A stretch of 64,000 nucleotides of DNA from Deroplatys truncata (Eukaryota > Arthropoda > Insecta > Mantodea > Mantidae): contig CM060990.1 of assembly GCA_030765065.1 (NCBI GenBank), positions 496,300,190 to 496,364,189 on the forward strand, written 5' to 3'. This document shows positions 32,244 to 41,925 of the stretch, piece by piece; position 1 is the stretch's first letter; each line of letters begins with the position of its first letter. The translations under genes and the position numbers were made by a program. Under the pieces are notes generated by a model, which saw only the letters and a list, made by a program, of their open reading frames with translations, was not told the origin of the DNA and searched no databases.

Positions 32244-32569
32244 ATGAGCCAAGACGTCATCCGTCAACTCGAAGAGCTCTCCAACAACACAGACATTTCA
32301 AGCTTTCCTGCACTGCAACAAAACGTCGCATATTCCATGGAAGGCGTCAGATCCCTCTCTACCAAGTACCGACCCAGCACTGTCATCAAAATCGACGACG
32401 AAACCGAAGTCTTTCTACCTGCAAGATTCGGAAAGGCTACTCCTGGAGCTCATTCAACAACTAGATACCGCCAGGTTCACTTTAATCTACCAAGGAGAAG
32501 AGCAGGTCAAAACGGAATCAAAAAAACATATCGTCAAGTTCTTACCAAAATCAACTGCAAAATTGCTCC
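32244..32569 (+). pseudogene. Right-end gene R4, OB-fold-like protein, copy B
   Basis: Starts MSQDVIRQLEELSNNTD. A central block reads VRSLSTKYRPSTVIKIDDE, then TEVFLPARFGK, then by a frameshift near 32435 LIQQLDTARFTLIYQGEE and ends HIVKFLPKS. The pattern basic-x-x-T-[KR]-Y, short beta strands, [TQ]x-V-F-L-P-x-R, then L-x-Y-x-G is shared with the intact gene at 59.67-60.65 kb. Compact all-beta layout with a conserved YxG turn suggests an OB fold binding single-stranded nucleic acid; that is inference. One frameshift breaks it. Confidence 0.55.
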
Positions 32570-32990
32570 CGTAAACACAGGAAAGTACCTACTCCTCAAA
32601 CTCTTATTTCTATCCCAACTCTCCGCCAACGGAGAGCGCTCTCAAGTCAATCTACTCTCCAGTGAAACCACCTTCTTTGGCAGACAAAAACAAATCACCG
32701 TGAAACTCAACTCCAAGAATTCCCACGCCAATCATGCCAAGTACCTCCCCTCCAAAGCTATCCAATGCGGAAGTAATGCTCAACATCTCGTTTATCTATG
32801 TCACAATAAAACCCAAAGCCTCGACATCAACGTCGCATCCGATGGGTGCTTCTACACCATGAACGAATTCGTAGTTTTCATACCTACCAACCTACATGAT
32901 CTTCTCACTTCCATCACCAAACACACCCGTGCTGTTTTTCGCATCCACAGCTTTTTAAAATCCTTCTTATTATTTTTGAGGGAAAAATAT
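32570..32990 (+). pseudogene. Right-end gene R5, copy B
   Basis: Open stretch with LVYLCHNKTQSLDIN and VASDGCFYTMNEFVVFIPT, matching copy A's last gene (PAGCILTSYNDIVILIYIPT). Rich in short beta strands. Ends before the right-end tandem repeats. It may read through from R4 in the same frame by accident of the R4 frameshift. Function unknown. Confidence 0.45.
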
Positions 32991-33064
32991 AGATACTTAA
33001 AGCACCCTCACACAATTTTAAATGAATATAAACTATACACATCATTACGAAATCATCATAGGGA

Positions 33065-33480
33065 AAAGTAATACACAAAAACCCCCTCAGACACGTATGA
33101 AGCTATATACAATATTAAAAATAATTCGAGGGAAAACTAATACATAAAAAACCCTCATACACATTTGAAATGAAGATAAACCATATACACCATCAAGAAA
33201 TCTTCAGAAAGAAAAGTAATACATAAAAACCCTCACGTACACATATGAAATGAAACTCAAACTATATACAAAATTAAAAATCATCGAGGAAAAATTAATT
33301 CATAAAAAACCCTCATACACATATGAAACTATATACATCATTAAGAAATCATCAGAGGGAAAACTAATACATAAAAACCCTCACGCACACTTGAAATGGA
33401 TACTATATACATCATTAAAAAATCACCCGAGGGAAAAGTTATACAAAAAACCCTCACATACTTGAAATCTCTCTTTTTAT
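33065..33480. repeat. ~80-bp tandem repeat with GAGGG/CCCTC hairpins at right edge of copy B
   Basis: Five to six imperfect units, most containing GAGGGAAAA, then TAATACATAAAAA and CCCTC, so each can fold with a short stem. Between units lie ACACATATGAAAT and TATATACATCATTAA blocks. Directly follows the last gene of copy B, where a Polinton terminal region would be. Confidence 0.7.
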
Positions 33481-33688
33481 ACATTATTTACATTTTACAA
33501 GGCTGAGCACTAGCATTCGCCAGGTCTAAGGGAATAATGGCCCCAAGCTAGTCTTATAGGTTCTTTCTATTAGCTTCCTCTTGTCGTCACCCGCTTCAAT
33601 GCAAATTTGTGGTGTTCAATGGTGGTAATTTTGTGGTTTTTACTGCGAAATGTCTTTTGAAGTGAATAAATGTTTAGACCGTGATCCT

Positions 33689-36600
33689 TTAAGCAAACAA
33701 AATAATGATTTTCTCCATACCCGCGATGGTGATGCCCTTTACTTTCTTTATTGTCTGCCTGCTGTATTTGTATGCATATAATAATGCCCTGATACCGACA
33801 TACCCTCCCATAACCAAGGCGCCCAATTCATCCTTGAACAAGCCAAACCTATTTGTTGGCTTGCTGAATGCCATATGCATTATCTTTTTCAAAGTTTGAA
33901 GTGTCGAAAAACTGTGAGTTCTCCCTGATGAATTCATAGATATCAGAACTCGTTTCAAAAATGAACGAGACTGTATCCACGTAATTCAGCAGCAAGTCTT
34001 TCAAATTTGGTTTCATGATATTATACAAAAGTCATACACTATAAATTTAGAAATGTCTGAAATTACATGGCCAATGTAGATTGGTTTGTTCATATGCACC
34101 TCCTCTCAGCCCCGTTCGATGCCTACAAGATTTTCATCGAAAATTATGGAGCATAGATAAGTGCTGCGTGCTGTCAACTCCTTTGCTTGTTCCCATTTGC
34201 CAACTAATTTAAAACCTGTGTACTTTCTTACATTCTCTATAAATTTCCCGTATACTGCATTTTCAGAGGTATTGTCCAAATTTTTATTTTTCTTGAGCTC
34301 TCTTCTCTGTATTGACGTCGATATATGTCTTTAACCAGTTAGACTGGTCGTAGGACACCACCCTGTGAATATGTCTCACAGTTAGACCCTGATCGATGCA
34401 CTGCTGCATCACCCCGTAGAGCAAGACATATTTGCTCTTCTTATCTAATGTTGCAATCAGTTTCTTGTTTTGTCCATTCGATGGTATCGCAATCTGTGGG
34501 CAGAAAGGAAGCTCGTTATGGGCGTCATGCATATGGTCAGGGTATTCGATACCTATTTCTAGCACATAGCCAGTCTCCGAATATTCTTTAATGTCCTTGA
34601 AACTTATATTCTCAATTTATTCCCTAGTGAGCCATTTCCGGTTTTTATATGGGAGGGCTGATATCATTGAGGCACCATATAAATTGTTAATATCCCAATA
34701 GAACAGATGATTAAGAAGAGCATGCTGGTCAAATCTGGACATGTACCTGTGGTTAGCTTTGATGTAGCACTTCACCACAGTGCACAGTACCCCTCTAATA
34801 CCCGACTCGAAAAACTCTACCATGCTCTTGTCAGATATTAAAGAAAGTTTCGCCTTTGTTGTCTTCAACATTGAATAAAAGCCAAGTTCTGGTAATGTAT
34901 AATACCATACTGGGTCAAGTTTATACATTCCCAGGATGAGATCTCGAAACGTTTTCAAAAATATCAGCCAAGAGCAGTATATCTATTTTGATATATAGGT
35001 CGCTGTATTTCCCGAGATTCCGGATATATAAAAGTAACCCAGACTTTTACAGCATGCCTGTATTCCTCGTCGGTGATGTGACTGTCAGGTAGAGTGCTGC
35101 AGAAGGTCTCCTTTGGTGGTAGAGGTGTTTCTTCAACCTTTGCAGAGCTTGACACATAGTCATATGCTTGTTGCCAGCTTAAAATGCTCTTCAACAGGAT
35201 ATTCTGCCCTGGTTATTTTAAAGTCACTATCCTCCAGCACATCAGCCAGGCTGGACAGATTGTCGTCAAGAAACTTAATGCTGTCCAGAAACCTGAAGCT
35301 GATGTCCCTGTACCTTTTGCTAAACGCTACATAACTTTCACCACTTTGAGCTATGCACGAAATGGGTTTATTATCATATGCCAGGCGCATTATCAAGAAG
35401 TGACTGTCATAATTAGATAGACAATGAAAAAAGATCGGTATGAAATCAGGGACCTTTCCATTTAAATTGCATCTATTATGAACAGCACCCAGATTTTCCC
35501 CAGTCACATGATCGTGATCATTAACGCGCAAATCGCTCATAGTGAAAGTGCCAAGGCATATATGACACTCAGAGGCATTGTCGAAATTCTGTTGCTCTTC
35601 AGGGGATAGATCCATAAGTTTAGGATTAGAATACACATCTATGTCCTGATTAGCAATTGATTTTAATTGCTTGATGAAGTCATCGATAGCATTTGGACCT
35701 CTGAAGAGAAAGAAAGTCGACAATGTCTCGACATGTCTACATACCAGCTTTAAGGCAATAGACATTGCTTCATGTTCTTGAATGGTTCGGGTCCAACTCC
35801 AGTTGCTTGAGGGCTCGCAAGAGTGGACCTTTGCCAGAACAGGTTCAATGTCAGCGTATATGACAAAAGGTACAGTAACGCCTTTGAAGAATGCTTTAAA
35901 TTCAATGCAGTCATCCTGTTGAGGCATGTTAAGCAGCTGGCATTTTCCGCATCTTAATCTGTGTTTTTCCAGAGCCTTCTCAGTAGCACATCTCTTGAGG
36001 CACGCCTCGCAAGTACATATTCTAGCCTTATGTTTGGTGACTTGACTCCTTATAAGTCTGGACAAGTCTTTAATGAGAGAGTAGTGGGACTTATCGTCCT
36101 GTTCAATATACAGCAGGTTGACGTGGTGCTGTTTCTTTTCACCTGTTTGGTATAGAGGAATAATGTTCTCATTCTCCTCTATACCAAACAATGAAATGGA
36201 TACTCTATTATTCTGTTTTTCAAAGCATTCAATTTGGTGCAGAGGTACTGGGAATTCAATACCCTCATAATTGAATGCTTTGAAAAGCAGTTCCACTGGG
36301 TATGCTGCGGTTCTACATCCGTTGTGTTTAGCAGGGTATTTAGACGCTAGCATGCACCATGCGAAGCAGAAATTGTATTCGTTCTTTATATTTATAACCG
36401 CATACTTATTCCTAATATTCTGTGGCAATTCAATATATGATGCTGCGTGTAGTGGGTCATAGTATGCAAAGCTCATCATCAGGCTAGGTATCCCTAACAA
36501 GGACTTCGACGATGCTCCCCCTCAAATTTGGAAATGTTTTCTAAAATATCCCCCGGAATTGAAGAAAAGTTCTGATTGAGGTTGCTTGACGGAAGTATCA

Positions 36601-37166
36601 GTACTGGCTTAGAATTAAAGAAGGTGGAAATGGGCTTCTCTTCATCAGGTTTATAGATCACCTATATAAGTTCCATATAACAATTCATTTTTAATCCACT
36701 CCTGCTTTTTAGCAAAACGTTTTCCACTTCTTTAATTATAAGCTCCTTGCACACATCTAAAAAGACTCTGGAGTCGAATAGTTTTAGTGTATTTGCTATT
36801 TTACTTTTGAAAATGCGTCCCTTGAGTGCCGATTGGATCGTATTGCATTCCAGACCCTGACAAGTACTAGCACTAACCTTGAATTTTTAACGGTAAGTTG
36901 CTCGCTTCCGCCCGATACCTGTCCTCTCTTCCCGTTCACGGGTACTGAACCATTGGATGATGAGGAGGTTGACAGTGCAGCGGTTGTATCAATTGCGTTT
37001 GGTGATAAGGAGATTGAGGTTGCAGCGGGAACAGCTTCTGCTGGCGTGTCCGGTGATGAGGAGGCTGACGGTGCAGCGGCCGCAACTTCATCATCCATCT
37101 CCTGCGACGCTGAGCTCTGTGTTGCAATGTTCATGGTTTGGCTTCCCTCGTCAGCCAGAATATTTC
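33689..37166 (-). pseudogene. polB: Second-lineage DNA polymerase B with HNH-like insertion
   Basis: Last exon of a reverse-strand gene. Acceptor at 37166 follows an ATT microsatellite and CCAG. A Ser/Ala/Pro-rich linker (37.13-36.84 kb), then helix-rich N-terminus, then a 446-codon open block (36500-35160) with Cys cluster (CTCEACLKRC), exonuclease motif I YADIE, an HNH/endonuclease VII-like ECHICLG...NDHDHVTG...HNRCNLN, and FFHCLSNYDSHFLI (motif II; Cys where Asn is usual). Motif III SDLYIKIDILLLADIF near 34.98 kb, palm A YWDINNLYGAS near 34.68, palm B NAVYGKF near 34.23. Palm C reads YVDTVSF: the second Asp is Val. C-terminus ends about 33.69 kb (FKDEL..., KVKGIT). Several frameshifts. Clearly a different lineage from copy B's polymerase. 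Confidence 0.88.
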
Positions 37167-37265
37167 CTGGAATAATAATAGTAATAATAATAATATAACA
37201 TATGTAAAAGGATGTTAATATGATTTTGCTACACTAATTTTTTTAAAACAGTGACTGATTCTTAC

Positions 37266-37598
37266 CATTCGGTGGCTGCTGCATGCGTGGGGCATGGCAC
37301 TATCTCCGCTGATTTGGTGCAGGGAAGGCGGATGGTACAGATGTCGCGTGTTGAGCGATGCCAGTCCCGAAATAAAGTCCACTCCCTGGAATAATAATAA
37401 TATTAGTACTAATAATATAGCATGTGTAAAAGAACTTCATAAAACACTGAAAACTTCTTACTATTCGGCTGCTGCATGCACGGGGTAGAGCCCCATCCCC
37501 GCTGATTTGGTACCAGGAAGGTCTGGAAGCCTGGCGGCGCCGGTGCAGCGGTCGTGGCTTGAACGCTGCCAGCCCCGAAATAAAGTTCACTCCCTGGG

Positions 37599-37664
<66 letters not shown>

Positions 37665-37857
37665 GTATAGAATGTGTAAAAGAACTTCATAAACTGTTGA
37701 AGAATTCTTACCATTCGGCGGTTGCTGCATGTACAGAGCAAGGCCCTATCCCTGCTGAGTTGGTATCCGGAAGGTCTGGAAACCTGGTGGTGCCGATGCA
37801 GCGGTCGCGGGTTGAGCTATGCCAGTTCCGAAATATAGTCCGCCCCTGGAATATTTA

Positions 37858-37925
<68 letters not shown>

Positions 37926-38111
37926 GTAGTATAGCATGTTGTAAAAGAACTTCATAAAGCACTGAAAAATTCTTACCATTCGGCTGTTGCTGCATGTACG
38001 GGGCAGAGCCCCATCCCTGCTGATTTGTCACCAGGAAGGTCTGGAAGCCTGGTGGCGCCGGTGCAGCGGTCCAGAGTTGAGCAAACTCCCTTCCGAAATA
38101 AAGTCCGCTCC
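37266..38111 (-). CDS. Four tandemly duplicated exons spliced towards polymerase B
   Basis: Reverse-strand exons 38111-37977, 37845-37712, 37593-37462 and 37385-37266, each preceded by a long ATT/TTA microsatellite ending in CCAG and followed by GTAAG. They encode variants of GSGLYFG...APAPPGFQTF...NQQGWGSAPYMQQQPN. Lengths are 135, 134, 132 and 120 bases. All enter and leave in the same codon phase, so any number can be included. The 135- and 132-base exons are open. The 134-base exon has a one-base loss and TAG for Trp; the 120-base exon also has TAG at the Trp. They feed into the polymerase exon at 37166 in phase. Gly/Gln/Pro-rich and probably disordered; function unknown. Confidence 0.65.
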
Positions 38112-38114
38112 CTG

Positions 38115-38146
<32 letters not shown>

Positions 38147-38215
38147 GTAAAGAATATGAACAAGAAGTTAATATGAGTTGTTACATTAATTTTTTAAACA
38201 ATGAAGGATACTTAC

Positions 38216-38368
38216 CATTCGGGTGTTGCTGCATGCGTGAGGCAGGGTCCCATCCGTAATGATCGGACACATGAATCATTACGTTATTCGCGGGATGATC
38301 CTGCAGTCGGCGACGAGTATCTTGCTGGAGCTGATTGTAGGCTTGAGCTACATTAGCAGATCTGAATG
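38216..38368 (-). CDS. Upstream exon of the same spliced gene
   Basis: 153 bases between acceptor TTTTCAG (38369 side) and donor GTAAG, in the same phase as its neighbours; encodes AFRSANVAQAYNQLQQDTRR and ends GWDPASRMQQHPNG, whose tail resembles the ends of the duplicated exons. Open throughout. Helical start, then a more irregular part. No family recognised. Confidence 0.6.
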
Positions 38369-38369
38369 C

Positions 38370-38660
38370 TGAAAACAAATAATTTGTGTGTTAGATATTA
38401 TTTATTTATTTAAAAAAAGAAAAGCAACTTTAGTAAGTTAATTTACCTTATTTCGAATAGCTCATATATACGGAAATGTCGATGTATGTTTAACCAGGAG
38501 CTGATTGTAGGCTTCCGCTACATTAGCAAATCTGAGTGCTGAAAACATAAGTAATTTGCGTGTTAGATTTTATTTATTTTAAAAAAGAAAAGCTATAATA
38601 TTAAGTTAATTTACTGTATTGCAAAAAGCTCATATAGACGGAAATGTCAATGTCTTTTTA
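38370..38660 (-). repeat. Duplicated exon start and intron
   Basis: About 38500-38660 repeats the acceptor, exon start (ATTTGCTAATGTAGC) and intron upstream of the 38368 exon. The copy lacks the rest of the exon and its donor, so it is a truncated duplicate. Confidence 0.6.
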
Positions 38661-38779
38661 ACCAGAGAGAAATTTCTATTGCAAATAAATAACATTTATT
38701 ATTCGACACAGTCATGGAAAATATCTTTTAACGTAATGGAAACAGAGGGAAAGTTTTCAGAATGCGTTAGGGAAATGTA

Positions 38780-38870
38780 ACGTAGTCAGATAGCCATTAA
38801 CTGAAGAAGGTTTAACCGATGCGTGCAAACTGAAGGGCCCGGGTTCGAATCCCGTCGGTCACCCTCGGAA
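38780..38870 (+). repeat. tRNA-derived SINE fragment
   Basis: GGGTTCGAATCCCGTCGG contains a perfect B box (T-arm), but no matching acceptor or anticodon arms can be built, so this is a SINE remnant and not a tRNA gene. Confidence 0.5.
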
Positions 38871-39278
38871 GAAATTTGTATTCCATATACAGAACATTTT
38901 TTATTCGTTACGGTTGGTATTTAAATAATTGTGTTTTCTCTAAAAGGAATATAATTCACTCTGTGAAATCCGTATTTAAATACACGGAATAATAAGTTTG
39001 CTTTAAAAAATGAACACTTAACTAAACTGTTCACATCTTTGAGACATGAATTCGCGCAACTAGTTATTAAATATAGAATAAGCCTGCCTAAGATGAATAT
39101 TTAACTAAATTGCCCGCATTTGATAAAAATGAAAATTCACACGTCTGGCTATTAACTGTAGAATGTTCAACTATTTGCATATAAATACCCGACATTGAAA
39201 ACAAGAACGCAATTATAAGTTAAATGTAGTGAGTAATAAGTTAACTTTTAAAGTAAATGAAGTGCTTTTACAACTTAC

Positions 39279-39471
39279 CAGACATGATGCTTGATAAAAT
39301 GTCACGACGTGAAGTAAAGCCTGATGAGATCTTAACTCGTTGATGTCGGTCGGGAAACTGTAAGAATTTCCGCTGAAACAGGCTAATATATCCCTCTTTT
39401 GCAATATAAAATTGTATGCGAGAGGGTGACGGTATATAATACATCGATTTTGATGGACTACTCCAACTCAT
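39279..39471 (-). CDS. Candidate first exon of the spliced polymerase B gene
   Basis: Reverse-strand frame starting MSWSSPSKSMYYIPSPSRIQ and ending ...LSSIMSG at a good GTAAGTT donor (39278 side). The donor phase fits the acceptor at 38368. A TATATA lies inside this frame near 39433, so transcription might instead begin later, using the short ATGTCTG start. No domain recognised. Confidence 0.4.
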
Positions 39472-39479
39472 CGAGCAGA

Positions 39480-41325
39480 AAGCGTCGTGGGGAGATGCTA
39501 GCCTCGCGTAGGGGGTATTTCATAAAACACGTTTAAACATGACGCTGGGGAATTCCTTAATCACGCCACCTCTCTGTAAGGGAAATACTTCTGTATATGA
39601 CGCTAGAAAATAAATATATATTATTTTTACATTATTGCTAAAATTCAATGTTTATTATTATCAAAATATTCGCTCCAGTAATATATTTGAAGCGCTCGTC
39701 TATGATAAAAGTGTTATTCTAACATGATATGAATGTGATTGGTGACGCTGATGCTATCACCAACCTCATAGTATTATTTAAAAATAATTTTAGAGTGAAA
39801 ATAATGAAAAAGAAGGCATTGTTTCTGTTGATATAATTTTTTGTACGGTGTAGGGATCGTGTAATTTGTTAGGTATGGAGACTGAAGTATCAGACTTTTT
39901 AAATGAAATAAACAAATAAGCTTTCTTGACGAAAATAATATTTGCTTCAAAGACACACAAACAAAAAATATCAGATACACTCGAATGCTTAAGTTGAATT
40001 CTTTCTCCCATATTAATTCTAAATACCATACTCTTCATATCATCCTCTCCAAATCATATTTATTTGTTTGGAATTCAATAAAAATTATTTTAATTATCGG
40101 TATCATGCAAACAATTCTTGTATTTGAGAAGTATATAAAAGTTAGGATATTTACGTCATTTATATGAGCAGGTTTTTTCGCTAAGGATGGTCTTTTCAGG
40201 AGAATGAGAAATCATTTTAAAAGTACAATACACGCCTTAATGGAAAAGGGTTTGACATTGTCCGTTAATGGGCTATAGGACGGTATCCAGCTACCGGGAA
40301 TAACTCTCTTCAGGAATGTACAACATATTTTTTGCAAGGGGCGTGCAACTGAATAACTCATTGTCGAATTTTTCGAAGATCACTGGTGTTGGGTCACTAG
40401 AAGATGATTTTAAACAAATATCAAATTTATAATTTGAAGTCTTCGTAATGGTTCGATCTCTCTGCTGGAATACTCAAAATATCTTTCGAAGGGAGGGCTG
40501 TTTAAAAAGTTCTCATCCTATGTTATATATTTACTAAGAGAAGAATGCATGTTTTGAAAGTCCCTGTATTTTTAGTTTGAGTTCAGAGTTCGATTTCCCT
40601 CTGGTATTCAATACCGCTTTAGACGCTGCATATCTAAACAATCGAGGGTCTTTTACATTCTTCTTCTCCTTTTTGTTGCGGGAAAAATAATTGCGCAAGT
40701 ACAGAATCTATACACCATACCCCGTAGGATAATATATTACACCCACGCTTATAAAGATCGTTAATATGAGGGCTTACCCTTACATTGTAAATCACCTAAC
40801 CGAGATTCGAACCTGTGACCTCCTGAATGTGAATAGACACAACATCTCTGAGAGAATTCTGATATTTATTACATTGGAATGATGTTGGATCGAATAACTT
40901 TAGACATGGCGGCTGAAACACCAGTCTATTTAAATAGAATAAACAAATAAGCTTTCATGACGATAATATAATTTTAGCGTTAGCACTGAAAAAGAAATTA
41001 TCGCTTTTTCTCTCGATGTCTTAGGAAAAATCCCTTCGTGTGTATAAGTCAGGACAATTTTTGGAGACGTGTACCTATCGCTAGAATCCACTGAAGCGTT
41101 AAATTTGAGACCTCCATGTACAGATGTTACTTCCCCTTAGGAATCCCATTCATTAAGTCTCTAAGTACAGCGGAAAAACTATGCAACATCATGGTTTAAC
41201 CTCTTCAAGTGTGTACACCATATTTTTTTCCAAGGGTGTGTAAACCGCTATATATATATCGTTGGGTAATGTACAGAGTGAGAGAGAGAGCGCTTGCGTG
41301 ATGTATGCGGTTTTTTTCGTTTTTT
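39480..41325. other. AT-rich interval without recognised genes
   Basis: Short chance frames only. A reverse B-box-like GATTCGAACC near 40807 hints at an old tRNA-derived repeat. Confidence 0.35.
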
Positions 41326-41334
41326 TGACCGGCA

Positions 41335-41925
41335 ATGACTGTTTTAAAGCCCCTGCTTACGCCTGTGCTTGCGCTGGCAGTGCGGTACTTTATCGACAAC
41401 GCCTGTTTTAAAGTCCCTACATATGCGCTTGCTTGTGTGAGTGGGCTGGGGTACTTTATCGACAACGTCTGTTTTAAAGTCCATGCCTATGCACGTGATT
41501 GCTCTGGCAGTGCGGTACTTTATCGACAATGTCTGTTTTAAAGTCCATGCCTATGCACGTGATTGCTCTGGCAGAGCGGTACTTTATCGACAATGTTTGT
41601 TTTAAAGTCCATGCCTATGCGCGTGCTTGCGCTGTCAGTGCGGTACTTTATCGAAAATGTATGTTTTAAAGCCCATGCCTATGCGTGTGCTTGCACTGTC
41701 AGTGCCGTACTTTATCGAAAATGCCTGTTTTAAAGTCCATGCCTATGCGTGTGCTTGCGCTGGCAGTGCGATACTTTATCGAAAATGCCTGTTTTAAATT
41801 CCATGCCTACGCGTGTGCTTGCGCTGACAGTGCGGTACTTTATCGAAAATGCCTGTTTTAATGTCCATGCCCATGTGCGTGGAGTGCTTTATCGATAATG
41901 CCTGTTTTATGGTCCCTGTTTTTTT
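41335..41925. repeat. ~64-bp minisatellite, about nine units
   Basis: Units contain TGTTTTAAAGTCCATGCC, a CGTGCTTGCGCTGGCAGTGC-like part and GGTACTTTATCGA. GTTTTAA starts recur at about 41341, 41404, 41471, 41534, 41599, 41663, 41728, 41791 and 41855. The open frames through it are products of the repeat. Confidence 0.9.

Larger units (their letters stand above)
19487..33480 (+). mobile_element. Polinton/Maverick (adintovirus-like) element, copy B
   Basis: Carries an opposing left-end gene, then in forward orientation polymerase B, ATPase, GGF protein, KYKLG protein, integrase, penton-like protein, pX-like protein, major capsid protein, protease and right-end genes R1-R5. Better preserved than copy A, yet most frames have at least one stop or frameshift. 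A hairpin-forming tandem repeat at 33.07-33.48 kb marks its right edge. Exact ends and target duplication were not found. Confidence 0.85.

Noticed and set aside
32430..33071. R4 and R5 of copy B as one 275-residue protein
   Set aside because: Comparison with copy A and the intact gene at 60 kb shows the R4 core continues in another frame, so the single frame is a chance fusion after a frameshift.
33065..33480. CRISPR-like array
   Set aside because: Units are imperfect, spacers are not unique and the context is eukaryotic.
37559..37957. Long forward frames rich in Asn
   Set aside because: They are translations of the AATAATAAT microsatellites; the real coding signal is on the reverse strand.
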